A DNA stretch of 64,000 nucleotides from Nitrospirota bacterium (GTDB taxonomy: Bacteria; Nitrospirota; Thermodesulfovibrionia; Thermodesulfovibrionales; JdFR-88), in contig JAKBYX010000007.1 of NCBI GenBank assembly GCA_021840255.1, positions 1 to 64,000 on the forward strand, written 5' to 3'. Positions 25,433-34,001 of this stretch are shown here, piece by piece (positions within the stretch are counted from its first letter, which is position 1; every line of letters begins with the position of its first letter). A model generated the notes under the pieces. It was not told where the DNA came from. It saw only the letters and a list, made by a program, of their open reading frames with translations, and ran no database searches. Made by a program: the position numbers and the translations under genes.

Positions 25433-25978
25433 ATGCCCTCTAAAAAAACTGAGAAGCCGAAAGTGAAATCCGCTTCCGCGCCGAAGCAGCCGGAAAAGAG
25501 CAAGCCGGCATCTGCGGCAAAGGAGAAGCCAGCTGTGAAGGAAAAGCCATCAGAAAAGATCACTTCCGCTCAAAGAAGAGAGATAGAGGCCGCGCTTTCC
25601 GACAGGTCGTTTCAGCTCAGAAAGGAGCTTCTTGAGCAACGGGCCTCCCTTCTGGGTGAGGCAAAAAGGGAAATAAGCAGGATCATCAGCGGGGAAAACA
25701 GGCAGATCGTCGAGACCGCCCTGGACGACGGGGATTGGTCTGTTGTGGACCTTTCGGAGGACATAAGCTTCAAACAGTTAAGCACCCACCGTGAGAACCT
25801 GACCAAGATCGATGAGGCGTTAAGAAAACTCGCCGAGGGCACATACGGCATCTGTGAAGACTGCGGTGAGGAGATAGACATCGAGCGTCTGAAGGTGATG
25901 CCTTTCGCCATATACTGCAAAGATGACCAGGAGAGGCGCGAGGTCATGGAGGCTATGGAGCGGGAGTCCGGCATCTAA
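25433..25978 (+). CDS. TraR/DksA-family protein with incomplete zinc finger
   Basis: A 181-residue protein. Residues 1-45 are a Lys/Pro/Ala-rich, probably disordered arm; residues 45-135 form the coiled-coil hairpin typical of DksA; residues 138-170 hold the finger TYGICEDCGEEID, then IYCKDDQE. Classic DksA has two CxxC pairs; here the second pair is Cys162 and Asp165, so only three Cys remain. DksA-type proteins enter the RNA polymerase secondary channel and modulate initiation, often with ppGpp. Its coiled-coil tip lacks an obvious DxxDxA motif, so the exact role is open. Confidence 0.85.
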   Translation: MPSKKTEKPKVKSASAPKQPEKSKPASAAKEKPAVKEKPSEKITSAQRREIEAALSDRSFQLRKELLEQRASLLGEAKREISRIISGENRQIVETALDDGDWSVVDLSEDISFKQLSTHRENLTKIDEALRKLAEGTYGICEDCGEEIDIERLKVMPFAIYCKDDQERREVMEAMERESGI

Positions 25979-26015
25979 GAGTTTTAAGTCAAAAATTTTT
26001 GTTCGAAAAAGTGAG

Positions 26016-26057
26016 TGCCCGGGGAAAATTTTTTACCCGGGCATTTTTATTTTTTTG
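26016..26057 (+). terminator. Rho-independent terminator after the DksA-like gene
   Basis: TGCCCGGG (26016-26023) and CCCGGGCA (26036-26043) pair around a 12-base loop and are followed by TTTTTATTTTTTT. It ends the rpsB operon. The next 150 bases to 26206 show no gene. Confidence 0.92.
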
Positions 26058-26206
26058 AACTGTCTTCGTTGTCCCGCCTCATTTTGATGTCAGACCTGTA
26101 CAGGGGGGATCCGGGACTAGGGTTTTTTAAGACGAAATGGAATCCCGATTAATACCACGGGAATGAGAACACTTGAACAAGTGCAATGACCTTTTGGGAC
26201 GCCACA

Positions 26207-27010
26207 CTAGTAGTAAACCCGTTCCAGAAAAAGGCCCTTCGCGGGCGCGGAGGGACCCGCAAGCCTCCTGTCCCCGGAATCAATGATCCCTTGCACGTCT
26301 CCGGGCGTTATACGGCCCCTTCCCACCAGCAGCAGCGTGCCCACAATGTTTCTGCACATATGCCTCAGGAAGGCGTCGGCGGTGAGGCTTATCCTTAGAA
26401 AATCCCCCCTGAGGCTTGCCGTTAAAAAACCTATCTCTGCCATTCTGGCTATTTCGATCGAGAAGATATTCTTTACCGGTGTTTTTGAGCCGCATCCCGC
26501 CGCTCTGAAGGCCGAAAAATCCTTTTTACCTGCAATCAAGTGGGCGGCATCCCTCATGGCCTCCACGTCCAGCCGCCACGGTATCTCCCATGAGTACCGC
26601 CTCATGAAAACAGGGGGATCATGGGTAAGGGCCATTAGGTAGAAATAGGTCTTTTTTACGGCGTCATGCCGCGGGTGGAAATCAGGAGGGCAATCGTCCG
26701 CTTCCACTATCCGTATATCTTCCGGAAGCATCGCGTTCAGGGCTTTTTTTACCGCTTGTGGAGTATGCCCGAAGCCCGCATTAACGCTGAAGGCCGCCAC
26801 CTGCCCAAGGGCATGAACGCCGGCGTCGGTCCTGCCGGCGCAGACGACGGACACCCCTCCGGATTTAACGAGACGATTTAGCCTGTCTGCGATCTCTTCC
26901 TGCACCGTGCGGATACCGGGCATGGACTGGGACGCAGGCATCTTCTTCTGGCTTTGCCAGCCGGAGTAGCGGGTCCCGTCATATTCGATCGTCAGCCTGA
27001 TCTTTCTCAA
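26207..27010 (-). CDS. truA: tRNA pseudouridine synthase A
   Basis: Makes pseudouridine at positions 38-40 of tRNA anticodon stems. The 267-residue protein shows IRLTIEYDGTRYSGWQ at its start, GRTDAGVHALGQVAAF containing the catalytic Asp, and the C-terminal RMCRNIVGTLLLVGRG-like segment (here HMCRNIVGTLLLVG). Full length. It is on the opposite strand to its neighbours, with hflX divergent from it. Confidence 0.96.
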   Translation of the reverse strand: MRKIRLTIEYDGTRYSGWQSQKKMPASQSMPGIRTVQEEIADRLNRLVKSGGVSVVCAGRTDAGVHALGQVAAFSVNAGFGHTPQAVKKALNAMLPEDIRIVEADDCPPDFHPRHDAVKKTYFYLMALTHDPPVFMRRYSWEIPWRLDVEAMRDAAHLIAGKKDFSAFRAAGCGSKTPVKNIFSIEIARMAEIGFLTASLRGDFLRISLTADAFLRHMCRNIVGTLLLVGRGRITPGDVQGIIDSGDRRLAGPSAPAKGLFLERVYY

Positions 27011-27305
27011 TTTTTCTAGTTGTATGCGCCCATTTTTTTAATTTGAAAGGGCCACCGATCCCCCCGGTGTTCTATTTTAACATTCATGGCATTATGGGTT
27101 ATTCGTTCCGTGATATGCCTAAGTCCCGGCAAAAAATCCCGGCAAGACAAAACAAAAAAACCAAAAATGTTCTGTGATAAAATAAAAGCAGGAAAACAAA
27201 AAACCGCATGAGAGAGGGCCTTTAAAAATACCTTCCGTATCCGGCAATACATCCGGCCTGAGGGGAAGTGAACTCCACCTTCTGGAGAGGATCTCGCGCA
27301 GAAAA

Positions 27306-28877
27306 GTGCCCCCATCCGAGGTCGTTACCCTTGAACTTGCACGGCAGCTTGCCGCGCTTTCCTCCCGGTTCAGCAGGCAGATAGGCGTCCTTATAAATAG
27401 GCGTGGGTCCGTCCTGCAGGTGATAGTGGGAGACTCGGGCGGCATACTGATACCTTCCCTTGAAGATCATCCCCTTGGCAGAAAGGCGCTTAGAGGCCTC
27501 AGGCTCATTCATACCCATTTAAAGGACAAAAACCTCACACGCGATGACCTTACGGACCTTGCCCTCCTGAGATTGGATCTGATTGCGGCCATCGGGGTGC
27601 GGGATGACGGCCAGCCGGGGGCGGTGCAGGTGGCCCATCTGCTGCCCCATGGGGAGGAGCAGAAAAAAAAGATTGAGATCCTGGATTTTCCGGATATTGG
27701 CAGGCTCAGGCTTGATTTCGGGGAGTTCGTCTCCTCCCTGGAAAGCGAGATGGAGAGGCAGCGGTTTTTTGATTTTGGCCAGGCCGGCAAAGGCGAGAAG
27801 GCGATACTTATAAGCGTTTCAACCAGGCCCAGATACGAGCTGGAGGAATCGATGGAGGAGCTCAAAGAGCTGTGCCATTCCTCCGGCGTTGCAGTCCTTG
27901 GCGCCGTTATCCAGAGGATAAAGGAGATAAACCCAAAATACCTGATGGGGGAAGGAAAGATAAAGGAACTGGTCATAGACGCGCTGGACAAAGGGGCGAC
28001 ACTGCTGGTGTTCGATCAGGACCTCGGCCCTTCCCAGATAAAATCCATTACAGAGCTCACGGAGCTTAAGGTCATAGACCGCTCCCAGCTTATACTGGAC
28101 ATCTTTGCCAAGAGGGCCGGGAGCCGCGAGGGCAAGGTCCAGGTGGAGTTGGCCCAGCTTAAGTATCTTTTGCCAAGGCTCACCGGTAGAGGGACCGCCA
28201 TGTCCCGGCTCATGGGCGGCATCGGGGGCAGAGGACCTGGCGAAAGCAAGCTGGAGATAGACCGCCGCCGCGTGAGGGACCGCATTAACTTCCTTGAGCG
28301 CGAGCTTAAGGCCCTGTCTCTGGCAAGGAAACAGAGGAAGCAAAGGAGAGTGGAGAAAGGCCTTCCCATAGTATCCATAGTTGGATACACGAACGCAGGC
28401 AAATCCACTCTTTTAAATACCCTCACCCGCTCGTCCACCGTCGTGGAGGATAGGATGTTTGCCACACTGGATACCGCGAGCAGGCGTATACGCTTCCCCA
28501 GGGAGCGGGAGCTTATCATAACCGACACGGTCGGTTTTATCAGGGACCTGCCCAAGGATCTTATGGCGGCCTTCAAGGCCACACTGGAGGAACTGGAGGA
28601 TGCGGCGCTCCTTGTTCATCTGGTGGACGCCTCTAATCCCAGGTTCCCTCAGCAGATGGACTCTGTCCTTAAGATACTGGAGGACCTTGACCTCTCAAAA
28701 AAACCCAGACTGCTTGTTTTTAACAAGGCTGACAGGCTGCCCACCCGGGAGGCTGCGGCTCTCAGCAAGCGTTTCGGGGCCATCCTGATATCCGGCCGCG
28801 ACTCCTCCACTCTGGGCCCGCTGCTGGAGAACCTTGAGCAGCGGGTTTGGGAAGAGCCTGCGGGGAAATTTTTGTAA
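27306..28877 (+). CDS. hflX: GTPase HflX (ribosome-associated)
   Basis: A 523-residue protein from GTG 27306. It has the N-terminal HflX domain, a middle RLTGRGTAMSRLMGGIGGRGPGE signature and a G domain with GYTNAGKST (about residue 360), DTVGFIRDLP and NKAD. HflX splits stalled or hibernating 70S ribosomes. The frame continues upstream of the GTG for at least 26 codons with family-like content (a GNTSGLRGSELHLLER segment, 27246-27290) but has no ATG, GTG or TTG before an in-frame TAA at 27183. An ATG in another frame at 27208 would join it if one base were added near 27220. The true N-terminus is therefore uncertain. Confidence 0.92.
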   Translation: MPPSEVVTLELARQLAALSSRFSRQIGVLINRRGSVLQVIVGDSGGILIPSLEDHPLGRKALRGLRLIHTHLKDKNLTRDDLTDLALLRLDLIAAIGVRDDGQPGAVQVAHLLPHGEEQKKKIEILDFPDIGRLRLDFGEFVSSLESEMERQRFFDFGQAGKGEKAILISVSTRPRYELEESMEELKELCHSSGVAVLGAVIQRIKEINPKYLMGEGKIKELVIDALDKGATLLVFDQDLGPSQIKSITELTELKVIDRSQLILDIFAKRAGSREGKVQVELAQLKYLLPRLTGRGTAMSRLMGGIGGRGPGESKLEIDRRRVRDRINFLERELKALSLARKQRKQRRVEKGLPIVSIVGYTNAGKSTLLNTLTRSSTVVEDRMFATLDTASRRIRFPRERELIITDTVGFIRDLPKDLMAAFKATLEELEDAALLVHLVDASNPRFPQQMDSVLKILEDLDLSKKPRLLVFNKADRLPTREAAALSKRFGAILISGRDSSTLGPLLENLEQRVWEEPAGKFL

Positions 28878-28978
28878 AATTTTATAAAAAAGTGCGGTTT
28901 TATGAAATATTTAGGCGGATTTTTATGAAAATACCTTCTGTCCGGATGTCCTTAAAAGAAAAACCTGCGAAATAAAGG

Positions 28979-28984
28979 TATAAT
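28979..28984 (+). promoter_or_regulatory. -10 box of the heme operon
   Basis: A perfect TATAAT lies eight bases before the ATG of the radical SAM gene at 28993. No -35 match at the usual spacing and no ribosome binding site are seen, so the message is probably leaderless. Confidence 0.55.
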
Positions 28985-28992
28985 AAACCGTC

Positions 28993-30069
28993 ATGGAATT
29001 TGCCCCTAAATGGATAGCCTGGGAGATAACCAGGAGATGCAATCTAAGGTGCGTGCACTGCCGCTCCTCTTCGGAGGCGGAAGTGACGGGCCATCCGGAT
29101 TTTACGACCGGCCAAGCCTACAGAGCCCTTGAGGACATAGCCTCTTACGCCAAGCCCGTCATCGTTTTGTCCGGCGGAGAGCCTCTTTTGAGAAATGACG
29201 TCTTTGAAATAGCAAAGCACGGGACCGGGCTTGGGCTCAGGATGTGCCTGGCCACGAACGGTATGCTCGTTACGGACGAGATATGCGGAAAGATAAAGCA
29301 TTCCGGCATCAGGATAGTATCCTTGAGCCTGGACGGCTCCACGGAGGCTGTGCATGACGATTTCAGGAGCGTAAAGGGTGCGTTCGCGGGGATAACGAAC
29401 GCTGCCGGGCTTTTCAAAAAACACGGCATCGAGTTCATAATTAACTCCTCCTTCACAAAGCGGAACCAGGAGGAAATCCCTGCGGTCTACAGGCTGGCAA
29501 AGGAGCTGGGCGCCACTGCCTGGTACATGTTCATGATAGTGCCCACCGGAAGGGGCGAGGAGATCATGAACGAGCTTATCTCCAAGGAGCAGTACGAGGA
29601 GATACTGGATTGGCACTACCGGATGGAAAAGGATGAAAAAGACATGCTCGTGCGCCCCACTTGCGCGCCCCATTACTACAGGGTGGTGCTGCAGCGGGCA
29701 AAGGACGAGCAATCAAAGTTCGAGAGAAGAACCCTTAAATTCTCCACGGGCGGCGCCAAAGGATGCATCGCGGGGCAGCTCATCTGCCTGATAGACGTGG
29801 ACGGAAACGTCCTTCCGTGCAGCTATTTCCCCAAGTCTGCGGGCAATATAAGAGAGACCTCCTTCAAGGACATCTGGGAGAACTCGGAGCTTTTCAGGGA
29901 TTTGAGGGATTTCAAGAGCTACAAGGGCAAGTGCGGCTCCTGCGAGTATATAAACGTCTGCGGCGGGTGCCGTGCAAGGGCCTATTCCATACACGGCGAT
30001 TACATGGCGGAGGAGCCTTTCTGCAGCCATGTGCCGTTCAAGCTGGCAAAGCGAAAGATTTCTTCTTGA
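28993..30069 (+). CDS. Radical SAM heme-synthesis protein, AhbD/NirJ-like
   Basis: A 358-residue radical SAM protein with the cluster motif CNLRCVHC (residues 17-24), the GGEPL motif, and a SPASM-type C-terminal region whose Cys lie in [21 protein letters not shown] and [18 protein letters not shown]...EEPFC. The [10 protein letters not shown] segment and this tail match the AhbD/AhbC/NirJ group of heme and heme d1 enzymes. AhbD decarboxylates two propionates of iron-coproporphyrin III to give heme b. It heads an operon with hemE, hemH and hemG/Y, so AhbD is the most likely role. AhbC or NirJ remain possible. Confidence 0.8.
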   Translation: MEFAPKWIAWEITRRCNLRCVHCRSSSEAEVTGHPDFTTGQAYRALEDIASYAKPVIVLSGGEPLLRNDVFEIAKHGTGLGLRMCLATNGMLVTDEICGKIKHSGIRIVSLSLDGSTEAVHDDFRSVKGAFAGITNAAGLFKKHGIEFIINSSFTKRNQEEIPAVYRLAKELGATAWYMFMIVPTGRGEEIMNELISKEQYEEILDWHYRMEKDEKDMLVRPTCAPHYYRVVLQRAKDEQSKFERRTLKFSTGGAKGCIAGQLICLIDVDGNVLPCSYFPKSAGNIRETSFKDIWENSELFRDLRDFKSYKGKCGSCEYINVCGGCRARAYSIHGDYMAEEPFCSHVPFKLAKRKISS

Positions 30070-30117
30070 ATTAATAAAAAGTTCATCCATTCAAGGCGGG
30101 GGGTTTTAAAAAAACTT

Positions 30118-31155
30118 ATGAACGATACTTTTCTTAAGGCCTTAAGGGGCGAGGAGACGCCTTACACGCCCATCTGGATAATGCGGCAGGCGGGCAGGTA
30201 CCTGAAGGAATACAGGGAGGTCAGGGAGGGAGTGGATTTTCTTACCCTCTGCAAGACCCCCGAGCTTGCAGCGAAGGTATCTCTCCAGCCGGTGGACATC
30301 CTTGGGGTGGACGCGGCCATCCTTTTTTCGGACATACTCATACCGGTAGAGGCCATGGGGATGAAGCTGGAATTTTCGGAAAAACACGGCCCGGTCCTGT
30401 CGGAGCCCATCAGGAGCAGGGCGCTTCTTGAGAAGCTGACCGTCCCGGATCCCGAAGACGACATGCCTTTTGTGATGGAGACCATAAAGCTGTTGAAATC
30501 GCAGCTGAAAGTGCCCCTCATAGGGTTTTCGGGTGCCCCCTTTACGCTTGCGACCTACATGATAGAGGGTGGCGGTTCAAAGAATTTTCTCTTTACGAAG
30601 AGGGTCATGTATCAGAACCACGGCGTTTTCAGCGGCCTGATGGAGAAGATATCAGACACAGTGATCTCCTATCTGCGTGCCCAGATAAGGGCCGGGGCCG
30701 ACACCGTTCAGCTCTTCGATACGTGGGCAGGCGTGCTCTCCCCGGACGACTACCGGGTCTTTGCGCTCCCATATGTGAAGAGGATAATAAAGGAGCTTAA
30801 AAGTGAAGGCGCCCCCATCATCTATTTTGTCAACGGGTGCGCGGGCCTTTTGAAAGACATAAAGACCTCCGGAGCGGACGCCATAGGCATAGACTGGAGG
30901 GTGGACATAGGCGAGGCAGCCAGGACGCTTGGCAAAAAGACGGTCATTCAGGGAAACCTGGACCCCTGCGCGCTCCTTCTGCCGCGTGAGATCATGAAGG
31001 AGAAGGTAAAAGACATCCTGGACAAGGCGCGGGGGGCCGCGAAGGGCCATATATTCAACCTGGGCCACGGCATTCTCCCTGAAATACCGGTTGAAAACGC
31101 CAAATCGCTCGTAGAGCTTGTGCACGAACTAAGCGGAAAGGCCATCGCCCGCTGA
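30118..31155 (+). CDS. hemE: Uroporphyrinogen decarboxylase
   Basis: Converts uroporphyrinogen III to coproporphyrinogen III. The 345-residue protein carries the signature PIWIMRQAGRYLKEYRE, the FSDILIPVEAMG segment with the catalytic Asp, GFSGAPFTLATYMIEGGGS and the C-terminal FNLGHGILPE motif. Second gene of the heme operon, 48 bases after the radical SAM gene, with GGCGGGG about 15 bases before the ATG. Confidence 0.97.
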   Translation: MNDTFLKALRGEETPYTPIWIMRQAGRYLKEYREVREGVDFLTLCKTPELAAKVSLQPVDILGVDAAILFSDILIPVEAMGMKLEFSEKHGPVLSEPIRSRALLEKLTVPDPEDDMPFVMETIKLLKSQLKVPLIGFSGAPFTLATYMIEGGGSKNFLFTKRVMYQNHGVFSGLMEKISDTVISYLRAQIRAGADTVQLFDTWAGVLSPDDYRVFALPYVKRIIKELKSEGAPIIYFVNGCAGLLKDIKTSGADAIGIDWRVDIGEAARTLGKKTVIQGNLDPCALLLPREIMKEKVKDILDKARGAAKGHIFNLGHGILPEIPVENAKSLVELVHELSGKAIAR

Positions 31156-31178
31156 AAGATGTCCGCCAGATAGGCGTA

Positions 31179-32141
31179 TTGCTCCTTAACTTAGGGGGGC
31201 CGGACAGCCTTGATTCAGTAAAGCCTTTCCTTCTGAACCTCTTTTCGGACAGGATGATAATGAGGCTCGGGCCAGCCCCTCTGCAAAGACCCATAGCCTG
31301 GGCCATCGCAACTGCCAGGGCAGGCAAGGCAAAGAGGGCATACGCCCTCATAGGCGGGAAGTCCCCGCTTAACGAGTTCACCGCCTCCCAGGCGCGGGCA
31401 ATCGGGGAGGCGCTTAAAGGGGAGGGCGGCTTCCGGGTCTATTCCGGCATGCGGTACTGGCGCCCTTACATATCGGATGCCGTCCGTGAGATGGAAGGCG
31501 ACGGCATACAGAGGGTCATAGCAGTGTCCCTTTATCCCCATTATTCCATTGCGACAACCGGCTCTTCCCTGCACGAGCTTGACCTTCAGATGAAGAAATT
31601 GAAAGACAAAAAAAAACCCATGGTCTGGGAATCCATAAACCAGTGGTGCGACCATCCCCTTTATATAGAGGCCCTGGCCGATACGATTGAAAAAGGGCTG
31701 GCCTCTTTCGGCAGCGATGATATATTCATACTGTTTTCCGCCCACGGCTTGCCTGTAAAGATAGCCAGAAACGACCTTTATGTGGAGCATATCAACCGCA
31801 CTATAGAGGCCGTAGCGGAGAAAATGAACATAAAGGGGTCGCCCGGGAAGTATGCCTTAAGCTATCAGTCCCGCACGGGGCCCGTAAAATGGCTCACCCC
31901 TTACACCGACGAGATGCTCAGGGATCTCGGGCGGCGGGGAGTGAAAAAAGTCCTAGTGGTGCCGGTAAGTTTTGTTTCGGACCATATCGAGACCCTTTAC
32001 GAGATAGATATATTATATAAAGGGCTTGCGGCGGAACTGGGGATAGATCTGAGGCGCACTCAGGCCTTGAACTCTCATCCGCTTTTGATCGGGGCCTTTA
32101 AGGAAATGATCCTCAGAAAGAAAAAGGAGCTTGGCTGGTGA
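31179..32141 (+). CDS. hemH: Ferrochelatase (proto- or coproporphyrin)
   Basis: Inserts Fe2+ into a porphyrin. It shows VLLLNLGGPDSLDSV at the start, the GMRYWRPYI segment, ILFSAHGLPVKI with the metal-binding His and VPVSFVSDHIETLYEID with the active Glu. The family N-terminus begins several codons before the TTG at 31179: in-frame KDVRQIGV precedes it, opened only by CTG at 31152, which overlaps the hemE stop and has GGAAAGG (31134-31140) upstream. A CTG start is thus quite possible. The coupling to an AhbD-like protein suggests coproporphyrin III as substrate; this is inference. Confidence 0.93.
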   Translation: MLLNLGGPDSLDSVKPFLLNLFSDRMIMRLGPAPLQRPIAWAIATARAGKAKRAYALIGGKSPLNEFTASQARAIGEALKGEGGFRVYSGMRYWRPYISDAVREMEGDGIQRVIAVSLYPHYSIATTGSSLHELDLQMKKLKDKKKPMVWESINQWCDHPLYIEALADTIEKGLASFGSDDIFILFSAHGLPVKIARNDLYVEHINRTIEAVAEKMNIKGSPGKYALSYQSRTGPVKWLTPYTDEMLRDLGRRGVKKVLVVPVSFVSDHIETLYEIDILYKGLAAELGIDLRRTQALNSHPLLIGAFKEMILRKKKELGW

Positions 32142-33529
32142 GCCTGAAAGTAGCTATCGTTGGCGGAGGCATATCCGGGCTGTCACTTGCCTGGTTTCTT
32201 ATGGCAGGTTCCAATCCTGGCGAGGAAAACGCAATAGAGCCGGTAGTCCTGGAGGCGGAAGAACGGCCAGGAGGAAAGATACGGACGGAGAAAGCCGATG
32301 GCTATCTGCCTGAATGGGGAGCAAACGGTTTTCTTGACAATCGCCCCCACACGCTTGAGTTTGCCCAGGGCCTTGGGCTTAAACCTCTCAGGAGTACCGA
32401 TGCCTCAAGAAAAAGGTTCATTTTTCTTAAAGGCGGGCTGAAACTCCTTCCTGAGAGCCCGAAGGCTTTCCTGGCCTCCGGTGTGCTTAGCCCGCTTGGC
32501 AAGCTGCGGATAGCGCTTGAGCCGTTTATCCGTGCAAAAATGGATGACGAGACGCTTGCAGAGTTTGCGACAAGGCGGCTGGGCAGGGAGGCGTTTGAAA
32601 ACCTTATAGACCCGATGGCCTCGGGCATATTCGCCGGGGACCCCGCAAAAATGAGCGTGGAGAGCTGCTTTCCCAGGATAAAGAAGATAGAAAGAGAGTA
32701 CGGCGGTCTTATAAAGGGGATGATGAAGCTGGGCAAGGAGGCAAAAAAGACCGGGAAAGGCCCAGTGGGGGCAGGTCCCGGGGGAACGTTGTCTTCTTTT
32801 CCTGGCGGCCTGGGGCAGCTGATAACCGCCGCAAAGACAGCCCTGGGCGATGAAAGGGTGAAACTTTGCCACAGGGTGGAGGGCATCGAAAAACTGAAAA
32901 CGGGCTACCGGGTGCATATCGGAGGGGAAGGGAAATCCTCTTTTGTGGAGGCCGACTATGTGGTCCTCGCCTGCCCGGCTTACGAGGCGTCTCTGGTGCT
33001 GAAGGATTTCGACAACGGGCTTTCAAGGCTGATTGCGGACATTCATTACCCTGCGGTTTCCGTGGTAAGCCTGGGGTTCAAAAAGGAAAAGATCCCTTTT
33101 GATGCCCAGGCCTTCGGGTTTCTTGTGCCTTTCAAGGAAGGCAGGAAGATACTTGGAACCCTGTACGATTCGAGCATCTTCCCTGAGCGTGCCCCGGAGG
33201 GCCATGTGCTTTTAAGGGTGATGGCCGGTGGCGCCAGGGCCTCCGCGCTGGCGATGCTCCCGGACGAAAAACTGCTCTCTACGGTTATGGGAGAGCTTGG
33301 AGAAATGCTGGGGCTCAAGGCGGACCCGGATTTTACAAGGATATTCCGCCATGAGAAGGCCATCCCTCAGTACCCGCTGGGACACCTGGAAAGGCTTAAA
33401 AAGATGGACGAAATGGTTGCCGCCCACCGGGGGCTTTTTATTACCGGCAACGCCTTCCGGGGCATAGCAATGAACGACTGTATCGACAATTCCTTCAAAC
33501 TGGCACAAAATATAATAAGCGTCTCCTGA
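32138..33529 (+). CDS. hemG: Protoporphyrinogen/coproporphyrinogen oxidase (HemY-type)
   Basis: A 463-residue FAD-dependent oxidase. It has the dinucleotide motif VAIVGGGISGLSLAW (residues 4-18), WGANGFLDNRP, a central DPMASGIFAGDP substrate-domain segment and the C-terminal GLFITGNAFRGIAMNDCI motif. Starts with GTG at 32138, overlapping the hemH stop by four bases. HemY-type enzymes oxidise protoporphyrinogen, or coproporphyrinogen in the coproporphyrin-dependent pathway (then called CgoX). Orthology cannot settle which; no hemN or hemQ is in the window. Confidence 0.92.
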   Translation: MSLKVAIVGGGISGLSLAWFLMAGSNPGEENAIEPVVLEAEERPGGKIRTEKADGYLPEWGANGFLDNRPHTLEFAQGLGLKPLRSTDASRKRFIFLKGGLKLLPESPKAFLASGVLSPLGKLRIALEPFIRAKMDDETLAEFATRRLGREAFENLIDPMASGIFAGDPAKMSVESCFPRIKKIEREYGGLIKGMMKLGKEAKKTGKGPVGAGPGGTLSSFPGGLGQLITAAKTALGDERVKLCHRVEGIEKLKTGYRVHIGGEGKSSFVEADYVVLACPAYEASLVLKDFDNGLSRLIADIHYPAVSVVSLGFKKEKIPFDAQAFGFLVPFKEGRKILGTLYDSSIFPERAPEGHVLLRVMAGGARASALAMLPDEKLLSTVMGELGEMLGLKADPDFTRIFRHEKAIPQYPLGHLERLKKMDEMVAAHRGLFITGNAFRGIAMNDCIDNSFKLAQNIISVS

Positions 33530-33648
33530 ATATTGTCTTTTCAATGGGTTGTATGTTACTTTTTCATTAGGAACCTGGTTCAAAAAAATTGATTTTGAAG
33601 CGAAAGAGAGATTTAACAGTATAAACAGCGTAAAAAAGGAGGCCCGAT

Positions 33649-33879
33649 ATGAGAGATGAGCAGATCGCGGAGATCCTGACCAGGGAGAATGACGAGTTCA
33701 AAAAGCTTGCAAGTGAGCACAGACGCCTGGACAGCCGGATCACGAATTTTTCTGTAAAGCACTACCTGAACGCTGAAGAAGAGCTGGAAAGAAAGAGGAT
33801 CCAGAAGTTGAAGCTCCTCAAAAAAGACCAGATGGAGGAGCTGATAATACGATACAAGAAAGACCACTCTATTAACTAA
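33649..33879 (+). CDS. YdcH/DUF465-family small protein
   Basis: A 76-residue, highly charged helical protein. The pattern F-KL---H--LD--I, then [17 protein letters not shown], is that of the YdcH/DUF465 family, a short antiparallel coiled coil of unknown role. AAAGGAGG (33634-33641) is ideally placed. It is a single-gene unit ended by a hairpin terminator. Confidence 0.85.
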   Translation: MRDEQIAEILTRENDEFKKLASEHRRLDSRITNFSVKHYLNAEEELERKRIQKLKLLKKDQMEELIIRYKKDHSIN

Positions 33880-33939
33880 AGCCGTTTTTCAAAAGAAAAA
33901 GAAAAAGAAAAAGAAAAAGGAAAAAACAAAAAAACGGCT
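33880..33939 (+). terminator. Hairpin with hexanucleotide-repeat loop
   Basis: AGCCGTTTTT (33880-33889) and AAAAACGGCT (33930-33939) pair across a 40-base purine loop made of AAAAAG repeats (33891-33919). A T-rich tract follows (33944-33968). The arrangement resembles a rho-independent terminator enlarged by microsatellite growth in the loop. Confidence 0.7.
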
Positions 33940-34001
33940 GGCAGTTTTTTATTTTTGCTTTTTTTTTATTCAAAAAAACGAAGGGGAGGATTCTTTTACA
34001 A

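Noticed and set aside
33891-33919. Possible CRISPR or direct-repeat array
   Set aside because: Short hexamer microsatellite only; no spacer-repeat structure, and no such array was seen elsewhere in the window.
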